A DNA stretch of 64,000 bases. Source: Telmatactis stephensoni (lineage: Eukaryota; Cnidaria; Anthozoa; Actiniaria; Isophelliidae). The stretch is from the NCBI GenBank assembly GCA_029948255.1, contig JALIZF010001820.1:1-64000 (forward strand), written 5' to 3'. The stretch's first letter is position 1; each line of letters starts with the position of its first letter. This document shows, piece after piece, positions 1 to 8,075 of the stretch. The notes below the pieces were generated by a model. The model ran no database searches. It had not been told where the DNA came from and saw only the letters and a program-made list of their open reading frames with translations. The position numbers and the translations under genes were made by a program.

Positions 1-312
1 ATAGTCCTCGCTTAAGTCTTTTTGTAATTGCTGGACGTCGTCTATGGGCAGTGCAAGTCCAAGTAGTTTAGTGGCCAGCTTTATAGCGCTGTCGGCGACG
101 GCGTCTGTGGTTTTACTGGCAAGTGCCACTTCATAGCGCTTATAGAACTTCTTCACATCGGCTTCAGACAGCTGATTGACTTGTTCATGCGTCAGTTCTT
201 TGCCGATCATTTCTTTACATTTGCCGCTGCTGACTAAAACATTAAGCTGTTCTTTCAGTTGATCATCACCCAGCTGTGTGGGCGGCTCATCTAATAGCTC
301 TTCGATGTTCAT
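1..312 (-). CDS. Virus-element protein of unknown function, N-terminal part (runs off the left edge)
   Basis: The frame is open for 104 codons from an ATG at 310-312 to the window edge with no stop, and the start is directly preceded by ATATAT like the other genes of this element. The visible part begins MNIEELLDEPP, is rich in charged residues and looks mostly helical, with no clear membrane segment. It lies 14 bases downstream of the ATPase remnant on the same strand, suggesting a co-oriented gene pair. I do not recognise a named domain. From memory it resembles hypothetical proteins that accompany viral capsid genes in coral genomes, which I cannot verify here. The C-terminus is not in the window. 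Confidence 0.6.
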   Translation of the reverse strand, partial: MNIEELLDEPPTQLGDDQLKEQLNVLVSSGKCKEMIGKELTHEQVNQLSEADVKKFYKRYEVALASKTTDAVADSAIKLATKLLGLALPIDDVQQLQKDLSEDY

Positions 313-326
313 ATATATTAGAAAAA

Positions 327-930
327 TCATAGATTTTTCACGCTGTAAGGATATCTTAGGGAAAAAATCATTTTAGAATACTGATTGACTTTTAAATGCC
401 GCATATATTCTTGTAGCTGCTCTTTGGTTATTTCGCCGCCATAGTCGCTAAGGATGGTTTCTAGGTCGCTTTTGCTGGGCGTGTAAAAGACAACTAAAGA
501 GCCGATGTTTTCTCTAAAGGGCTTACTGACGCTTGTCAGCTGCTGCGAAAGCAACCAGACAGAAATGTTATCGTGGCGCCCGGAAAAGGCCAGTTTTACT
601 AGCTCTGAAGTGCGTTTTTTACATCATCGCCGCAGGCAATATCATCCAGAATAAGTAACGTTTGCGTCTCGGCGATGTGCCCCCACTGCTTATGCCAAAA
701 TTTTAAATGCGTTGAGAGTTCATTGGGGTCTAGAATGTCTACAAAGAAGTCATCGTCTTTTGTTCCTATACCGCTCCAAGTTTTGTTATTTACATAAGTA
801 GGACAAAGGAGTACAATGTAGTCAAACTTGTATCTAAAGGTCCTAAAAGTTGTTCTACGACAACTGAGTCTTACCAGCAACCTGTGGGTCCTACGATAAG
901 AGCATTACAAGGAATATGTTCTGGATTCAT
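327..930 (-). pseudogene. A32-like (FtsK/HerA superfamily) viral genome-packaging ATPase, frameshifted
   Basis: A32-like ATPases pump viral DNA into preformed capsids. The start ATG (928-930) follows a TATATA box shared with the divergent gene at 936. About 15 codons in, the sequence reads GPTGC, the beginning of a Walker A loop, and then a one-base frame change leads to a stop. A second frame (599-880) carries a Walker B-like run LLILDDI. A third (327 to about 598) carries NISVWLLSQQ followed by SKPFRENIGS, matching the region after Walker B in this family, and ends KNL-stop. Order and length (about 200 aa) fit a small-virus packaging ATPase. At least two frame breaks make it non-functional as read. 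Assignment rests on motif order; a profile search would confirm it. Confidence 0.75.
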
Positions 931-935
931 TATAT
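931..935. promoter_or_regulatory. Shared TATAT box between divergent viral genes (ATPase and small coiled-coil)
   Basis: Only five bases (TATAT) separate the ATPase ATG on the minus strand (928-930) from the ATG on the plus strand (936-938), so each start codon is preceded by a TATATA-type box. The same arrangement recurs at 6,787-6,795 and 9,518-9,525. Any 5' untranslated region would be nearly absent. The promoter role is an inference from recurrence at start codons. Confidence 0.55.
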
Positions 936-1143
936 ATGAGTGTGGAGCAAATACAAAGGGCTGCTGAATTTATACGAGAAAAAAGAAGTCTAGAAGAGCG
1001 GGGTGACCGACTTGCAAGAAGAAGTAAAGCGGCTCAAAGAAGAGTTGGCGGCCAATAAAACGGCCGAACGGTTATCGGCGATGGTGACTCTGGCTATGTG
1101 GGGTAAAGAAGCTGTCGTCGACTTTATGAGGGCTCCAATGTAA
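936..1143 (+). pseudogene. Small coiled-coil viral protein, one frameshift
   Basis: The frame from ATG 936 reads MSVEQIQRAAEFIREKRS and is rich in E, R and K, then stops after about 40 codons. Near base 1,005 the coding pattern moves to another frame (LQEEVKRLKEELAANKTAE), which runs on to a TAA at 1,141-1,143 and ends with a more hydrophobic helix around MVTLAMWGKEAVV. Together they suggest a roughly 68-residue coiled-coil protein broken by a single indel. The start has the TATAT box and the stop lies 6 bases before the next gene. No function is recognised. Confidence 0.5.
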
Positions 1144-1149
1144 TTATAT

Positions 1150-1605
1150 ATGGACAACCCTTACAAGTTAGGAAAAGATTGTGTTTATACGGTGTATCAA
1201 GACGAGGTCAAATACAGCAAGGCCTCTTGGGTGAATGTGACGGGAATGTCGGTGGATGTGCATTATCCCGGCCGAAAGTTGATTTTGTGTAGCATTTGCT
1301 TAGGGGCGGCGAGTCATGCCAATGTGGGGTTTCGATTTGTGGATCATGATGGGAAACCGTTTCCGCCCATGCGACAAAAGACAAACACAAGAGAACCAGT
1401 GCATTTTTCTTATGAGCCGCCCACTCAGAGCGCAGAAGATTTGGGGGTGGTGACTTTTCATCTGATAGCCGATGTAGAGAAAAAAGTACAACTGCAAGTG
1501 CGGGTGGATGATTCGGCGACCATCTGTATCAACAGCATTGACGACCAGAGAGATCGGCCTTACAACCACATGACCATCAGTATTTTGACGGTCATTTCAC
1601 TATAA
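1150..1605 (+). CDS. Probable beta-sandwich viral protein, first of a tandem paralogous pair
   Basis: This is an uninterrupted 151-codon frame starting MDNPYKLGKD, with its ATG in the context TTATATATG. It aligns along its length with the next gene: both share NPY near the start, a NVGF..VD segment, PVHFSYEP in the middle, a D.PYNH/D.PWNH motif and an IS..S..-type end. Alternating hydrophobic residues, little helix character and no membrane segment suggest an all-beta, jelly-roll-like fold. Such proteins in small DNA viruses are often minor capsid (penton), spike or fibre proteins; that role is inference only. It is intact although the capsid gene in the same element is broken. The stop lies 3 bases before the next ATG. 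Confidence 0.65.
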   Translation: MDNPYKLGKDCVYTVYQDEVKYSKASWVNVTGMSVDVHYPGRKLILCSICLGAASHANVGFRFVDHDGKPFPPMRQKTNTREPVHFSYEPPTQSAEDLGVVTFHLIADVEKKVQLQVRVDDSATICINSIDDQRDRPYNHMTISILTVISL

Positions 1606-1608
1606 TAT

Positions 1609-2226
1609 ATGGAGAATCCTTACACAACACACAAAGATTATGCGTATGTTTCAGAAGATAGGGATTACAGTACTAAGGACCAATGGCAAGATGTCGATGG
1701 CCTATCGATCGATGTAGAAGGCCATTACTTGATTATTTGTACCTTGTGCATTAATACGGGCCTTAATGCCAATGTGGGGTTTTGTCTTGTAGATGGTAGC
1801 AACCGGCCTCTGATTCCTTTTAGAACCTCTGTAAACAAGAGAATCCCCGTTCATTTTTCTTACGAGCCCTGTCCATTTAGTGGCGAAGACCAGACTCCTG
1901 TTTCTTTTCATATGGTGGCTTATTGTAAAGGGCCTGTCAAGCTTCGCCTCATGACAAGTGATGTGCAATATGGCTCTGGCAATACTGTTCAACATAGTAG
2001 GGCTGGACTCAATAGTGTTATGAACGTAGACAGGCCTTGGAACCACAAATCCATCAGCACCATGAGTGCTATTCCGCTTTGTGGAGCAATAGAAGAAAAA
2101 AATAATGCGGCGCCACAACCCATAGGTAGAAGTGCCTTTATACCCCGAGTTGAAGAAGATATTAAAACCCCTGTGCCAAAAAATCCCGATAAGAAGCCCC
2201 CTACCGGCGGCACATCAAGGCTTTAA
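1609..2226 (+). CDS. Probable beta-sandwich viral protein, second paralogue with proline/lysine-rich tail
   Basis: This is an intact 205-codon frame starting MENPYTTHKD, its ATG inside TATAATATATGG only 3 bases after the previous stop. The first 155 or so residues match the upstream paralogue (NANVGFCLVD, PVHFSYEP, DRPWNHKSIS). About 50 extra residues follow, ending in a basic proline-rich tail (PVPKNPDKKPP). A gene duplication inside the virus followed by tail gain or loss explains the pair. Function is unknown; a capsid-surface or attachment role is plausible but unproven. The start is secure because of the box and because homology with the paralogue begins at residue 2. Confidence 0.65.
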   Translation: MENPYTTHKDYAYVSEDRDYSTKDQWQDVDGLSIDVEGHYLIICTLCINTGLNANVGFCLVDGSNRPLIPFRTSVNKRIPVHFSYEPCPFSGEDQTPVSFHMVAYCKGPVKLRLMTSDVQYGSGNTVQHSRAGLNSVMNVDRPWNHKSISTMSAIPLCGAIEEKNNAAPQPIGRSAFIPRVEEDIKTPVPKNPDKKPPTGGTSRL

Positions 2227-2229
2227 TAT

Positions 2230-2364
2230 ATGGACTGCTTAACGTCGTCGCCGTCGAGTGATTGTGTCATCGCCCCAGAAGAAGAGAAGAAAATGCGCTG
2301 TTTGCACTGTAATGAAATCTACCGAGAAGCAGAGTTTGTGGGCCACGCTGTACGGCCGATCTAA
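2230..2364 (+). CDS. Short Cys/His protein (44 aa), possibly a truncated zinc-finger protein
   Basis: ATG 2,230 lies in the box TTTAATATATGG immediately after the preceding stop, continuing the same plus-strand gene series. The 44 codons read MDCLTSSPSSD at the start and contain MRCLHCNEIYREAEFVGHAV, a C-x2-C pair followed 12 residues later by H. This resembles the first half of a C2H2 finger like those in the protein at 3,092-3,796. The downstream sequence becomes repeat DNA, so the gene may be truncated by repeat expansion. Being short, it is only moderately supported; the box at its start is the best evidence. Confidence 0.4.
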   Translation: MDCLTSSPSSDCVIAPEEEKKMRCLHCNEIYREAEFVGHAVRPI

Positions 2365-2382
2365 AGGCCCGCCGCACTAAAG

Positions 2383-3091
2383 ATGATGGCATCTATCAGG
2401 GCGCCGATTAGAATACGAAAAAAAAGGGGTAGGGCTCAAATTAAGAATGGTATGGTATTTTGGTATCGTTTTATATTTTTTTATCCTTATGCGAAAAAAG
2501 GGTCCGCCGCGGTTAGAATACGAAAAAAAAAATATAGGGCTTTTGTAGAGTTGCGAAAAAACCCCTGGGCTCAAATTAAGAATGGTATGGTATTCTGGTA
2601 TAGTTTTATGTAATACTATTATCCTCTTAGAGATATAAATTACTCTTCTAAGGCGCTATAGAAGTAATATACTATTATCCTCTTAGAGATATAAATTACT
2701 CTTAGCGCTATAGAAGTAATCTATTATCCTCTTAGAGATATAAATTACTCTTCTAAGGCGCTATAGAAGTAATATACTATTATACTCTTAGAGATATAAA
2801 TTACTCTTCTAAGGCGCTATAGAAGTAATATACTATTATACTCTTATAGATATAAAAGTATACCAAAATACCATACCATTCTTAATTTGAGCCCTACCCC
2901 TTTTTTTGCATAAGGATAAAAAAATATAAAACGAGTATATACTATTATCCTCTTAGAGATATAAAGATACCAAATACCATACCATTCTTAATTTGAGCCC
3001 TACCCCTTTTTTTGCATAAGGATAAAAAAATATAAAACGATACCAAAATACCATACCATTCTTAATTTGAGCCCTACCCCTTTTTTTGCAT
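2383..3091. repeat. Repeat cassette: inverted about 70-bp units flanking a 56-bp tandem array
   Basis: A unit reading GGGTAGGGCTCAAATTAAG and ending with TTTTTTTATCCTTATGC lies in plus orientation near 2,426-2,499, with a partial copy at 2,566-2,610. It recurs inverted near 2,866-2,936, 2,968-3,040 and 3,039-3,091. Between them about five tandem copies of a 56-bp unit (TACTATTATCCTCTTAGAG...) begin at 2,615, 2,671, 2,720 (a 49-bp variant), 2,776 and 2,832; a further partial copy lies near 2,938. The cassette separates the plus-strand gene block from the minus-strand one and could form large stem-loops. A replication origin, transcription-stop region or simple repeat expansion are all possible. 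The apparent reading frames across it are products of the repeats. Confidence 0.8.
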
Positions 3092-3796
3092 TTAATAGCG
3101 CCCTTTGAGCCATTGGCCTAATTCTTTTATCCGCTCTTCATGGGCGGCCGCAAAGTCGTCTTCGCATTTTTTAGCCAGCGCGTCATAATACTTTTCCATA
3201 TTGGCATTATATTCGCTTACGCCGCCGCAGACATTATGCGACATGTGATAACGTAGACTCTGTTTAGAGGCAAAATCTCTTTTACAGGCCGGACATGGAT
3301 TATCTAAGTACAGCATTTCTTCTTCGGCTTCTCTCCGCGGCATCCTATCTTTGAGCGGATATAAACACTGCCAAATGTGATTTTCCGAATCTCTAACGTC
3401 TCTACAGATGCCGTGATGCATAGAAGTCCAATGTGGGCGATTTTCCCATGGCACGCCTTCAATGTCGTCAAAATAGGCACCGCTGCCAAAGCTCTCATCT
3501 ATGCGCTTTTTTTCCTTATTCAGACGTTCTATATGCGGGCAATCGCAGCGCGCCATCAAATCGCCGCAGTCGTAGCACTCTAAATCGCCAAAGTCATATT
3601 CTTCGACGCTCTTTCTTCCGACGGTGCCTATAGGCCTTTTCAAGCATATTTTACTTTTCAAATGCGACTGTAGCCGCTGTAAACGGCAAAAGTTCTTTCC
3701 GCACAAAGGACACTGGGTCTGACAGGTTTTGGCGAGTTCATGTTGCCGTAAACGGCGTTCAGAGGTAAAGCTTTTAGAGCAATGTACACAATTCAT
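3092..3796 (-). CDS. Viral C2H2/C2HC zinc-finger protein
   Basis: This is an intact 234-codon gene starting MNCVHCSKSF, its ATG preceded by TATAAA. Fingers in order: CVHC...H...C (residues 3-25), CPLC...H...C (about 30-51), a cysteine cluster CYDCGDLMARCDC (about 75-87) resembling a zinc ribbon, then CPAC...H...H/C (about 168-190). The C-terminus is charged and helical (KKCEDDFAAAHEERIKEL). Multiple fingers suggest nucleic-acid binding; the target is unknown. It is the first minus-strand gene beyond the repeat cassette. The terminal C of the fingers in place of H is common in viral and transposon zinc fingers. Absence of frame damage over 700 bases is notable beside the broken structural genes. 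Confidence 0.7.
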   Translation of the reverse strand: MNCVHCSKSFTSERRLRQHELAKTCQTQCPLCGKNFCRLQRLQSHLKSKICLKRPIGTVGRKSVEEYDFGDLECYDCGDLMARCDCPHIERLNKEKKRIDESFGSGAYFDDIEGVPWENRPHWTSMHHGICRDVRDSENHIWQCLYPLKDRMPRREAEEEMLYLDNPCPACKRDFASKQSLRYHMSHNVCGGVSEYNANMEKYYDALAKKCEDDFAAAHEERIKELGQWLKGRY

Positions 3797-3917
3797 TTTA
3801 TACTAATAAAAACTATACCCTCAAATAATGATACCGCAGCGAATAAAAAAAAGCCATAGCATCATTTTTTCCGTGGCATAAAACTTACTATTATTAATCC
3901 GGCCTTCAGTTTTTCTT
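3797..3917. other. Short AT-rich spacer
   Basis: Nothing recognisable beyond the TATAAA box just upstream of the zinc-finger gene start at 3,796. Confidence 0.5.
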
Positions 3918-4100
3918 TCATTCGGCCGTGGCATTTTTTTTTCCGTATTCTAAGGTCCATGAATCGTCGCTGTCCGTGTCACTGAGGGTCCAATCGCTGC
4001 TATGTAAAGAGTCATCGGCACTACTGATGTCGCTGTAGCTCCAGTCGCTTCGGGATTCATCGGCGCTTAAAATACTACTGTCGCTGTCGCAGGAACTCAT
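3918..4100 (-). CDS. Small acidic Ser/Asp-rich protein
   Basis: A 60-codon frame starts MSSCDSDSSILSADESRSDW, with TATA immediately before the ATG. Composition is dominated by S and D, with imperfect repeats of the type S-D-W-S/T-x-S-D. It has no membrane segment or known domain. Acidic serine-rich proteins in viruses can be phosphorylation targets or DNA mimics, but nothing here proves either. It is co-oriented with its neighbours on both sides. Low complexity makes it less certain as a gene; the start box raises the likelihood. Confidence 0.45.
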   Translation of the reverse strand: MSSCDSDSSILSADESRSDWSYSDISSADDSLHSSDWTLSDTDSDDSWTLEYGKKNATAE

Positions 4101-4128
4101 TATATTTAAGAGAACATATCTTTCTTTT

Positions 4129-4430
4129 CTATTTTGACCGCATTAAAGCTCCAATATTTATTATTCCCACTTTGGTGGGTTTTAAACCATTACAGCGGAT
4201 GTGAGTGTAATCTTTGTTTTCTAGAGTGGCCTTGACTCTTTCAGGCGCCCAAACTGTATATAGTTTTTTTATCGCTGTCTTCCACGGTGAGTTTCATACT
4301 TTCACCCACTGGGGTATCAAAAATAGCATAGTCCAACGATTTTGTAAATTCTAGCTACTTCTAAATCTCTCCATTTTACAATTTCGTCTGCTTCTTGTAT
4401 GGCTTGATTAAATTCTTCGACGGTGATCAT
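4129..4430 (-). pseudogene. Unrecognised viral protein, frameshifted
   Basis: ATG 4,428-4,430 follows TATATA and opens MITVEEFNQAIQEADEIVK, then meets a stop after about 38 codons. Coding-like sequence continues in other frames (DTPVGESMKLTVED, then WAPERVKATLENKDYTHIR and GLKPTKVG) to a stop at 4,129-4,131. This gives an original protein of roughly 100 residues with at least two frame breaks. The pattern of short beta-like segments with a basic C-terminus recalls small nucleic-acid-binding proteins, but I cannot name a family. It lies between the acidic protein and the BRO/nuclease gene, all on the same strand. Confidence 0.45.
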
Positions 4431-4462
4431 TATATAATAGAGATATTTTAACTTTCAAATTC

Positions 4463-5661
4463 CTACCTATGGAAGTATTGCAAGTGGTTAGATAAAGTCT
4501 CCTCAGAAAGAAACCCACAACCACGATATTGACAGGGTAGTCTTAAACCAGCACAGTATTCATTTATTGTCCTGATAATCGAGTCATAGTCGTTGCAGAC
4601 CATGGTCTTATAGCTATTATTGGAGTATCTGTCTAATAGATTTTTTTGTGCGTCACACAACACACCATTACCTTTGGGTGTCTTGAATTCTAAGCAAAGA
4701 CCACTGTATTGTTTGTGGTAGCTGGTAATAATTATATCAGGTTGTGCTTTCTGGTAGCCACTTTGCCAAGCTGTGATTCTTTTATTTGCTGTATCTTGTA
4801 GCTCTCCTAGCCCCGCAATAAACAACACATGGGGGTAAAAACGACGTATGTAGTCTACTACTTTTTTATGCAGATCAAATTCATTCTCTTGAACATTTGT
4901 GGGATGTAACTTTTAAACTCATAACTACCTGTTTTTCTAATGCCGGGCAGCACCTCACTAAACACCCAGTCTTGAAATTGTTTTGCTGCTGGTAACTTAC
5001 TGCTAAATATTAACTCATACAACCCTGGTTCTGAAATATATAAGGAATGAGGTTGTGCGTTAAGGGGTCCTTGATTTAGGGACCCCTTTGAATCTGCATA
5101 TTTTTTCTTATACTTTGGGCTTACATGCTCACTAATGGCATTTTCTGGTCTAGCATATTCTAAAGCGCCGTTTACACGAGCAATTTTTCCTTGACAATTT
5201 TTCCTTGACAATGGTCATTGCCGTGTAGACCGATCAGCAAGTTTTCCTTGACAATTTTTTATTAGCAAGATTTCCTAGCTCGTGTAGATGATGAACAAGT
5301 TTTCCTTGACAAGTTTAGGTTATGCCCGCGATGTCTTGCAATCAGCGGAGTACTAACATAAATTAATATTCCTTGCCACATTTTCCTTGTTGTCCATCTA
5401 CACGAGCAAATTTCATCCTTGACAATTTTTCCTTGTCAAGGAAAAGCCAGCATACCCGTTTTTCCTTGTCAAGGAAAAATTGACCATTTTCTCCATCTAC
5501 ACGAGCAATTTTCACCAAGGAAAAATTGTCAAGGAAAAATTGCTCGTGTAAACGGCGCTTAAAGCTAGTGCCACTTCTTTTGCTTTAAAGTACAATTTAT
5601 CATTTATCTTTATTGTTTGTAATTGTAGTTGTAGATTTTTGTTTTCAAACACACGGATCAT
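4463..5661 (-). pseudogene. BRO-N domain / PD-(D/E)xK nuclease / C2H2 finger fusion, broken by a MITE and a frameshift
   Basis: The start ATG (5,659-5,661) follows TATAAT. The first 34 codons (ending KAKEVALAL) are the beginning of a BRO-N (baculovirus repeated ORF) domain. They stop at a 396-bp MITE, beyond which the domain resumes in register (YARPENAISEHV; later ISEPGLYELIFSSKLPAAKQ and SEVLPGIRKTGSYE). Near 4,900 the frame slips by one base and continues in the frame of the next piece: LFIAGLGELQD, then QPDIIIT and CLEFKTPKG, the PD...ExK pattern of VRR-NUC-like nucleases, then a finger CQYRGCGF...H...H. I infer one original protein with DNA-binding, nuclease and zinc-finger parts. BRO proteins occur in insect and large DNA viruses, where the domain binds DNA. 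The actual substrate is unknown. Confidence 0.7.
5164..5559. mobile_element. 396-bp MITE with TAA target duplication (PIF/Harbinger-like), inserted in the BRO-N gene
   Basis: Perfect terminal inverted repeats start AGCGCCGTTTACACGAGCAA and extend over about 40 bases. TAA flanks both ends (5,161-5,163 and 5,560-5,562). A three-base TWA duplication is the hallmark of PIF/Harbinger transposition. Internally the TTTTTCCTTGACAA motif repeats many times in both orientations; there is no reading frame of note. Subtracting the element and one TAA leaves the interrupted gene in register, so this is a clean transposition event that post-dates viral integration or occurred in the viral genome. A related element lies at 54,328-54,534. 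Confidence 0.85.
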
Positions 5662-5799
5662 ATTATATAAATAAAATATTTTAACTTTAAAATCTAATAC
5701 AAGGTACAGTTAGCTGATATAAAGGGGGTTGCTCAGCTCGACTCCCTTAATTTACAGCCACATTCCTGGTCTGTATGCTTCATTTTCAAACACGCGTAG
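5662..5799. other. Spacer between the BRO-nuclease start and the truncated capsid gene
   Basis: It contains the TATAAT box of the BRO gene at 5,662 and AT-rich DNA. The missing C-terminal half of the capsid gene should have lain here, so a deletion junction probably falls within or beside this spacer. Confidence 0.4.
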
Positions 5800-6786
5800 C
5801 TATAAAAGTCGGGTGGTTTCATACCTTGGCTGTAAATCTTATTAGGTACTCTATTGATACTCACCTTAAGGTCCTTAATACCTGTGTCTTTTACCTAAAG
5901 CGTAGGATCTAATAAACAATAACAACAATCCTTGTAGACTTCTGCGTGGTATATTAATGGTTTCAGTCCTAACTGTATCAGCATGGCCTTACAGTAAGGG
6001 CTACTGTTTTATACTAGGTTAACATGCTCATAGATGAAAGCCTTTGAATTATACTCGGCTATTAGCTTTATTTGCTAGCGTATCACTATGTATTGTTGAA
6101 TACTGTAGTTCTAAGTTAGTCATTGTGTATTTAGTCATTACCAGGGCTAGACTTACCTTGTAAAATGTTAGCTGTGTCAGATAAAGTGACTTCAAACTGA
6201 AGTTCATCCAAGATGCGGGGGTAGAATACACCGTGGTCTTTAACCAACTCAAAATCCAGAGGTATGATAAATTTTGTTCCATAGACAGGGTCGGTTGCGC
6301 TGCTATTAGCAGTTGATTTACTTCTCGCCTCTCTTTTTGTAGTGCCTCCTCCTGTGCAATATGGACCATCTTTGCCTGTTGTTCTGGGGCCTATGGGTCC
6401 ATCTTCTACTCCATATTCTACCATAGCAAATCTTTCTTCAGGTGTATGGAACAAGTCTGTAAAGGTTTTATACAAATCATATCTACTAAGATCGTATAGA
6501 CATTCACCGCCAAGTTTAATTTTCATTCTTTGAACTAAATTCTACCGACATTATTGACAACGAATCTAGCGTCAGCTGTAGTGGGTTGTATCGAAAGGTC
6601 AAAACGCAGTCCTAGCGTCCCAGGAACTAAAAGCAGGTTGTCATGTAACTTAGGTACACTGATGTATAAAGTTTCCCCTGGATTGGCACTGTTGGGGTTG
6701 AACGTAACGCGGTGTAGTGTGCGTTCGGCTTTAAGGCCTCCAGTCTGTTTGGGTAAAATCGATGGATCTAACTTTATGCTTATCAT
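5800..6786 (-). pseudogene. Double-jelly-roll major capsid protein (hexon), frameshifted and 3'-truncated
   Basis: The ATG at 6,784-6,786 shares a TATATA box with the divergent gene at 6,796. The first frame (6,535-6,786) has TLHRVTFNPNSANPGETLYI, a VPKLHDNLLLVPG strand pair and ends NNVGR. The second (6,131-6,526) has KLGGECLYDLSRYDLYKTF, TPEERFAM, YGTKFIIPLDF and DHGVFYPR. A third resumes with YTMTNLELQYSTI. Scattered pieces down to about 5,800 include SINRVPNKIYSQGM. This motif order is that of the PLV/adintovirus-type hexon family found in cnidarian genomes. Several frame breaks and the missing C-terminal jelly-roll region make it dead as read. The family call is strong; the exact 3' limit is approximate. 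Confidence 0.8.
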
Positions 6787-6795
6787 TTATATATA
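6787..6795. promoter_or_regulatory. Shared TATATA box between capsid and coiled-coil/membrane genes
   Basis: Nine bases (TTATATATA) separate the minus-strand capsid ATG (6,784-6,786) from the plus-strand ATG at 6,796. It is the second of three divergent pairs with the same box, consistent with co-expression of capsid and partner gene; inferred from position only. Confidence 0.55.
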
Positions 6796-7995
6796 ATGGA
6801 AGAACAGATAGATTTTGATCCTACAACTGAAGAAGGTCAAGCAGACATCAATGAGACCGCCGATAATGAATACGATTCTCTGCTGAGGCAAGAAAACGAA
6901 TCCGAGGCTTCATGGTTCGAAAGAATGGAACGGAAATTTGGCCGTGGGAGGGACTATGCAATTTCTCACCTCAGGGATATCTTTAAGACAAAAAATCCTA
7001 GGAGTTCTGTTCCAGAATACATGGAGTTACAAGATGTATCAGGTCCTAGTGTTGAACTGCAGCGGGAACTGATAGCCTAAGGGAACGTTTTCCCAACGTG
7101 GAGCTGGCTCGTCTTGATGTTCAGATAGGAAAAAATGGTCAGATCCAAGTTAGGTACTCTGGGAAGACAAGATGGTATGATCTATATCAAAGAAGGGACC
7201 CCACAAGGTTAAATAACCAGCTTACAAGAGAAATCAAGGACGCTTTAGGGGAACAGAACCAAGCCCTTCAACTGCCGGATGTTGAAAACGAAATCTACGA
7301 GCAAAGGGAAGAATTAGATCAGACGGAAGCACAAATAGAAGAAATCCAGGGACAGATACAAAAAGCAACACACGAGGAAGCCCCTAGGCTACGACAACAA
7401 CTTTCCGAAAAGGATACAGAAATAGCAAGGCTAAAGACCACAGTCGATGGCGCTCTTGCGGAAAGACAGCAAAGCCTCCATAAGACTGCGGTCCTTGAGG
7501 AGCAGCTAAGACAAGTGTCCCAGGCTCTTGAAGACGTAGAGAGAACGGCTGAGGAACAACAGCAGATTATTAACGACGACAACCGCAGTGAGCAGGAAAG
7601 AGAGGCTGCCAGAAGGAATTGGAAACCTTACAGGAGAGAATCACTGAACGTCGGGGGCAAAAAGACAACTTAAAGAGGAAATTAGGTCTTACCACTAAGG
7701 AAAAAATAAAACGCGCCCTTTTAAAATATGGACTTGCCCTTAGCCTTTGCAGTCGCTGTCAGCAGTGTCGTGGATGTTATCTTCACCATGCTGAAGCCAC
7801 TGGGGCTGGAGTTAAAAAAGACAATACCTTACTAACCTGGGTAAAGAAATGGCAGCTAGCATCCCAGGCCCTTTAGGTAGCGTACTTTTATTAGTACTAA
7901 GAACAGTTGAAGAATTGCTAAAGTTTGTCGGCAACAATATTTGGATTCTTGTCGTAGCTATAGGCGCCATATTGCTAAAGAAGTTAAAGATATAA
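6796..7995 (+). pseudogene. Coiled-coil protein with C-terminal membrane anchor, paired with the capsid gene, frameshifted
   Basis: The start reads MEEQIDFDPTTEEG and is acidic. After about 94 codons the frame breaks (near 7,065). It resumes as NVELARLDVQIGKNGQIQV and YSGKTRWYDLYQRRD, then a long coiled coil rich in E, Q and R (about 7,280-7,620). It breaks again near 7,640 (KRKLGLTTKEKIKRALLKYG) and 7,860, and ends with a hydrophobic helix FVGNNIWILVVAIGAILL followed by KKLKI and stop at 7,995. The original length was near 400 aa. A domain, coiled coil and tail anchor in that order would suit a virion membrane or scaffold protein; function is unproven. Its divergent pairing with the capsid gene supports a structural role. 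Confidence 0.6.
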
Positions 7996-8075
7996 TTACC
8001 GCAGCATAAAATAACCCAAACCAGCCGCCGCAGCAGTAAGACCCGCCTTTAACAGATTATGGTCATACTCTTCTT

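Noticed and set aside
2377..2613. Two overlapping frames (minus 65 and plus 76 codons)
   Set aside because: They are translations of the repeated 70-bp unit (YFYP/KKxRA patterns recur), with no box before the start.
7319..7582. Minus-strand cysteine/serine-rich frame
   Set aside because: Shadow of the Gln/Glu-rich coiled coil on the plus strand.
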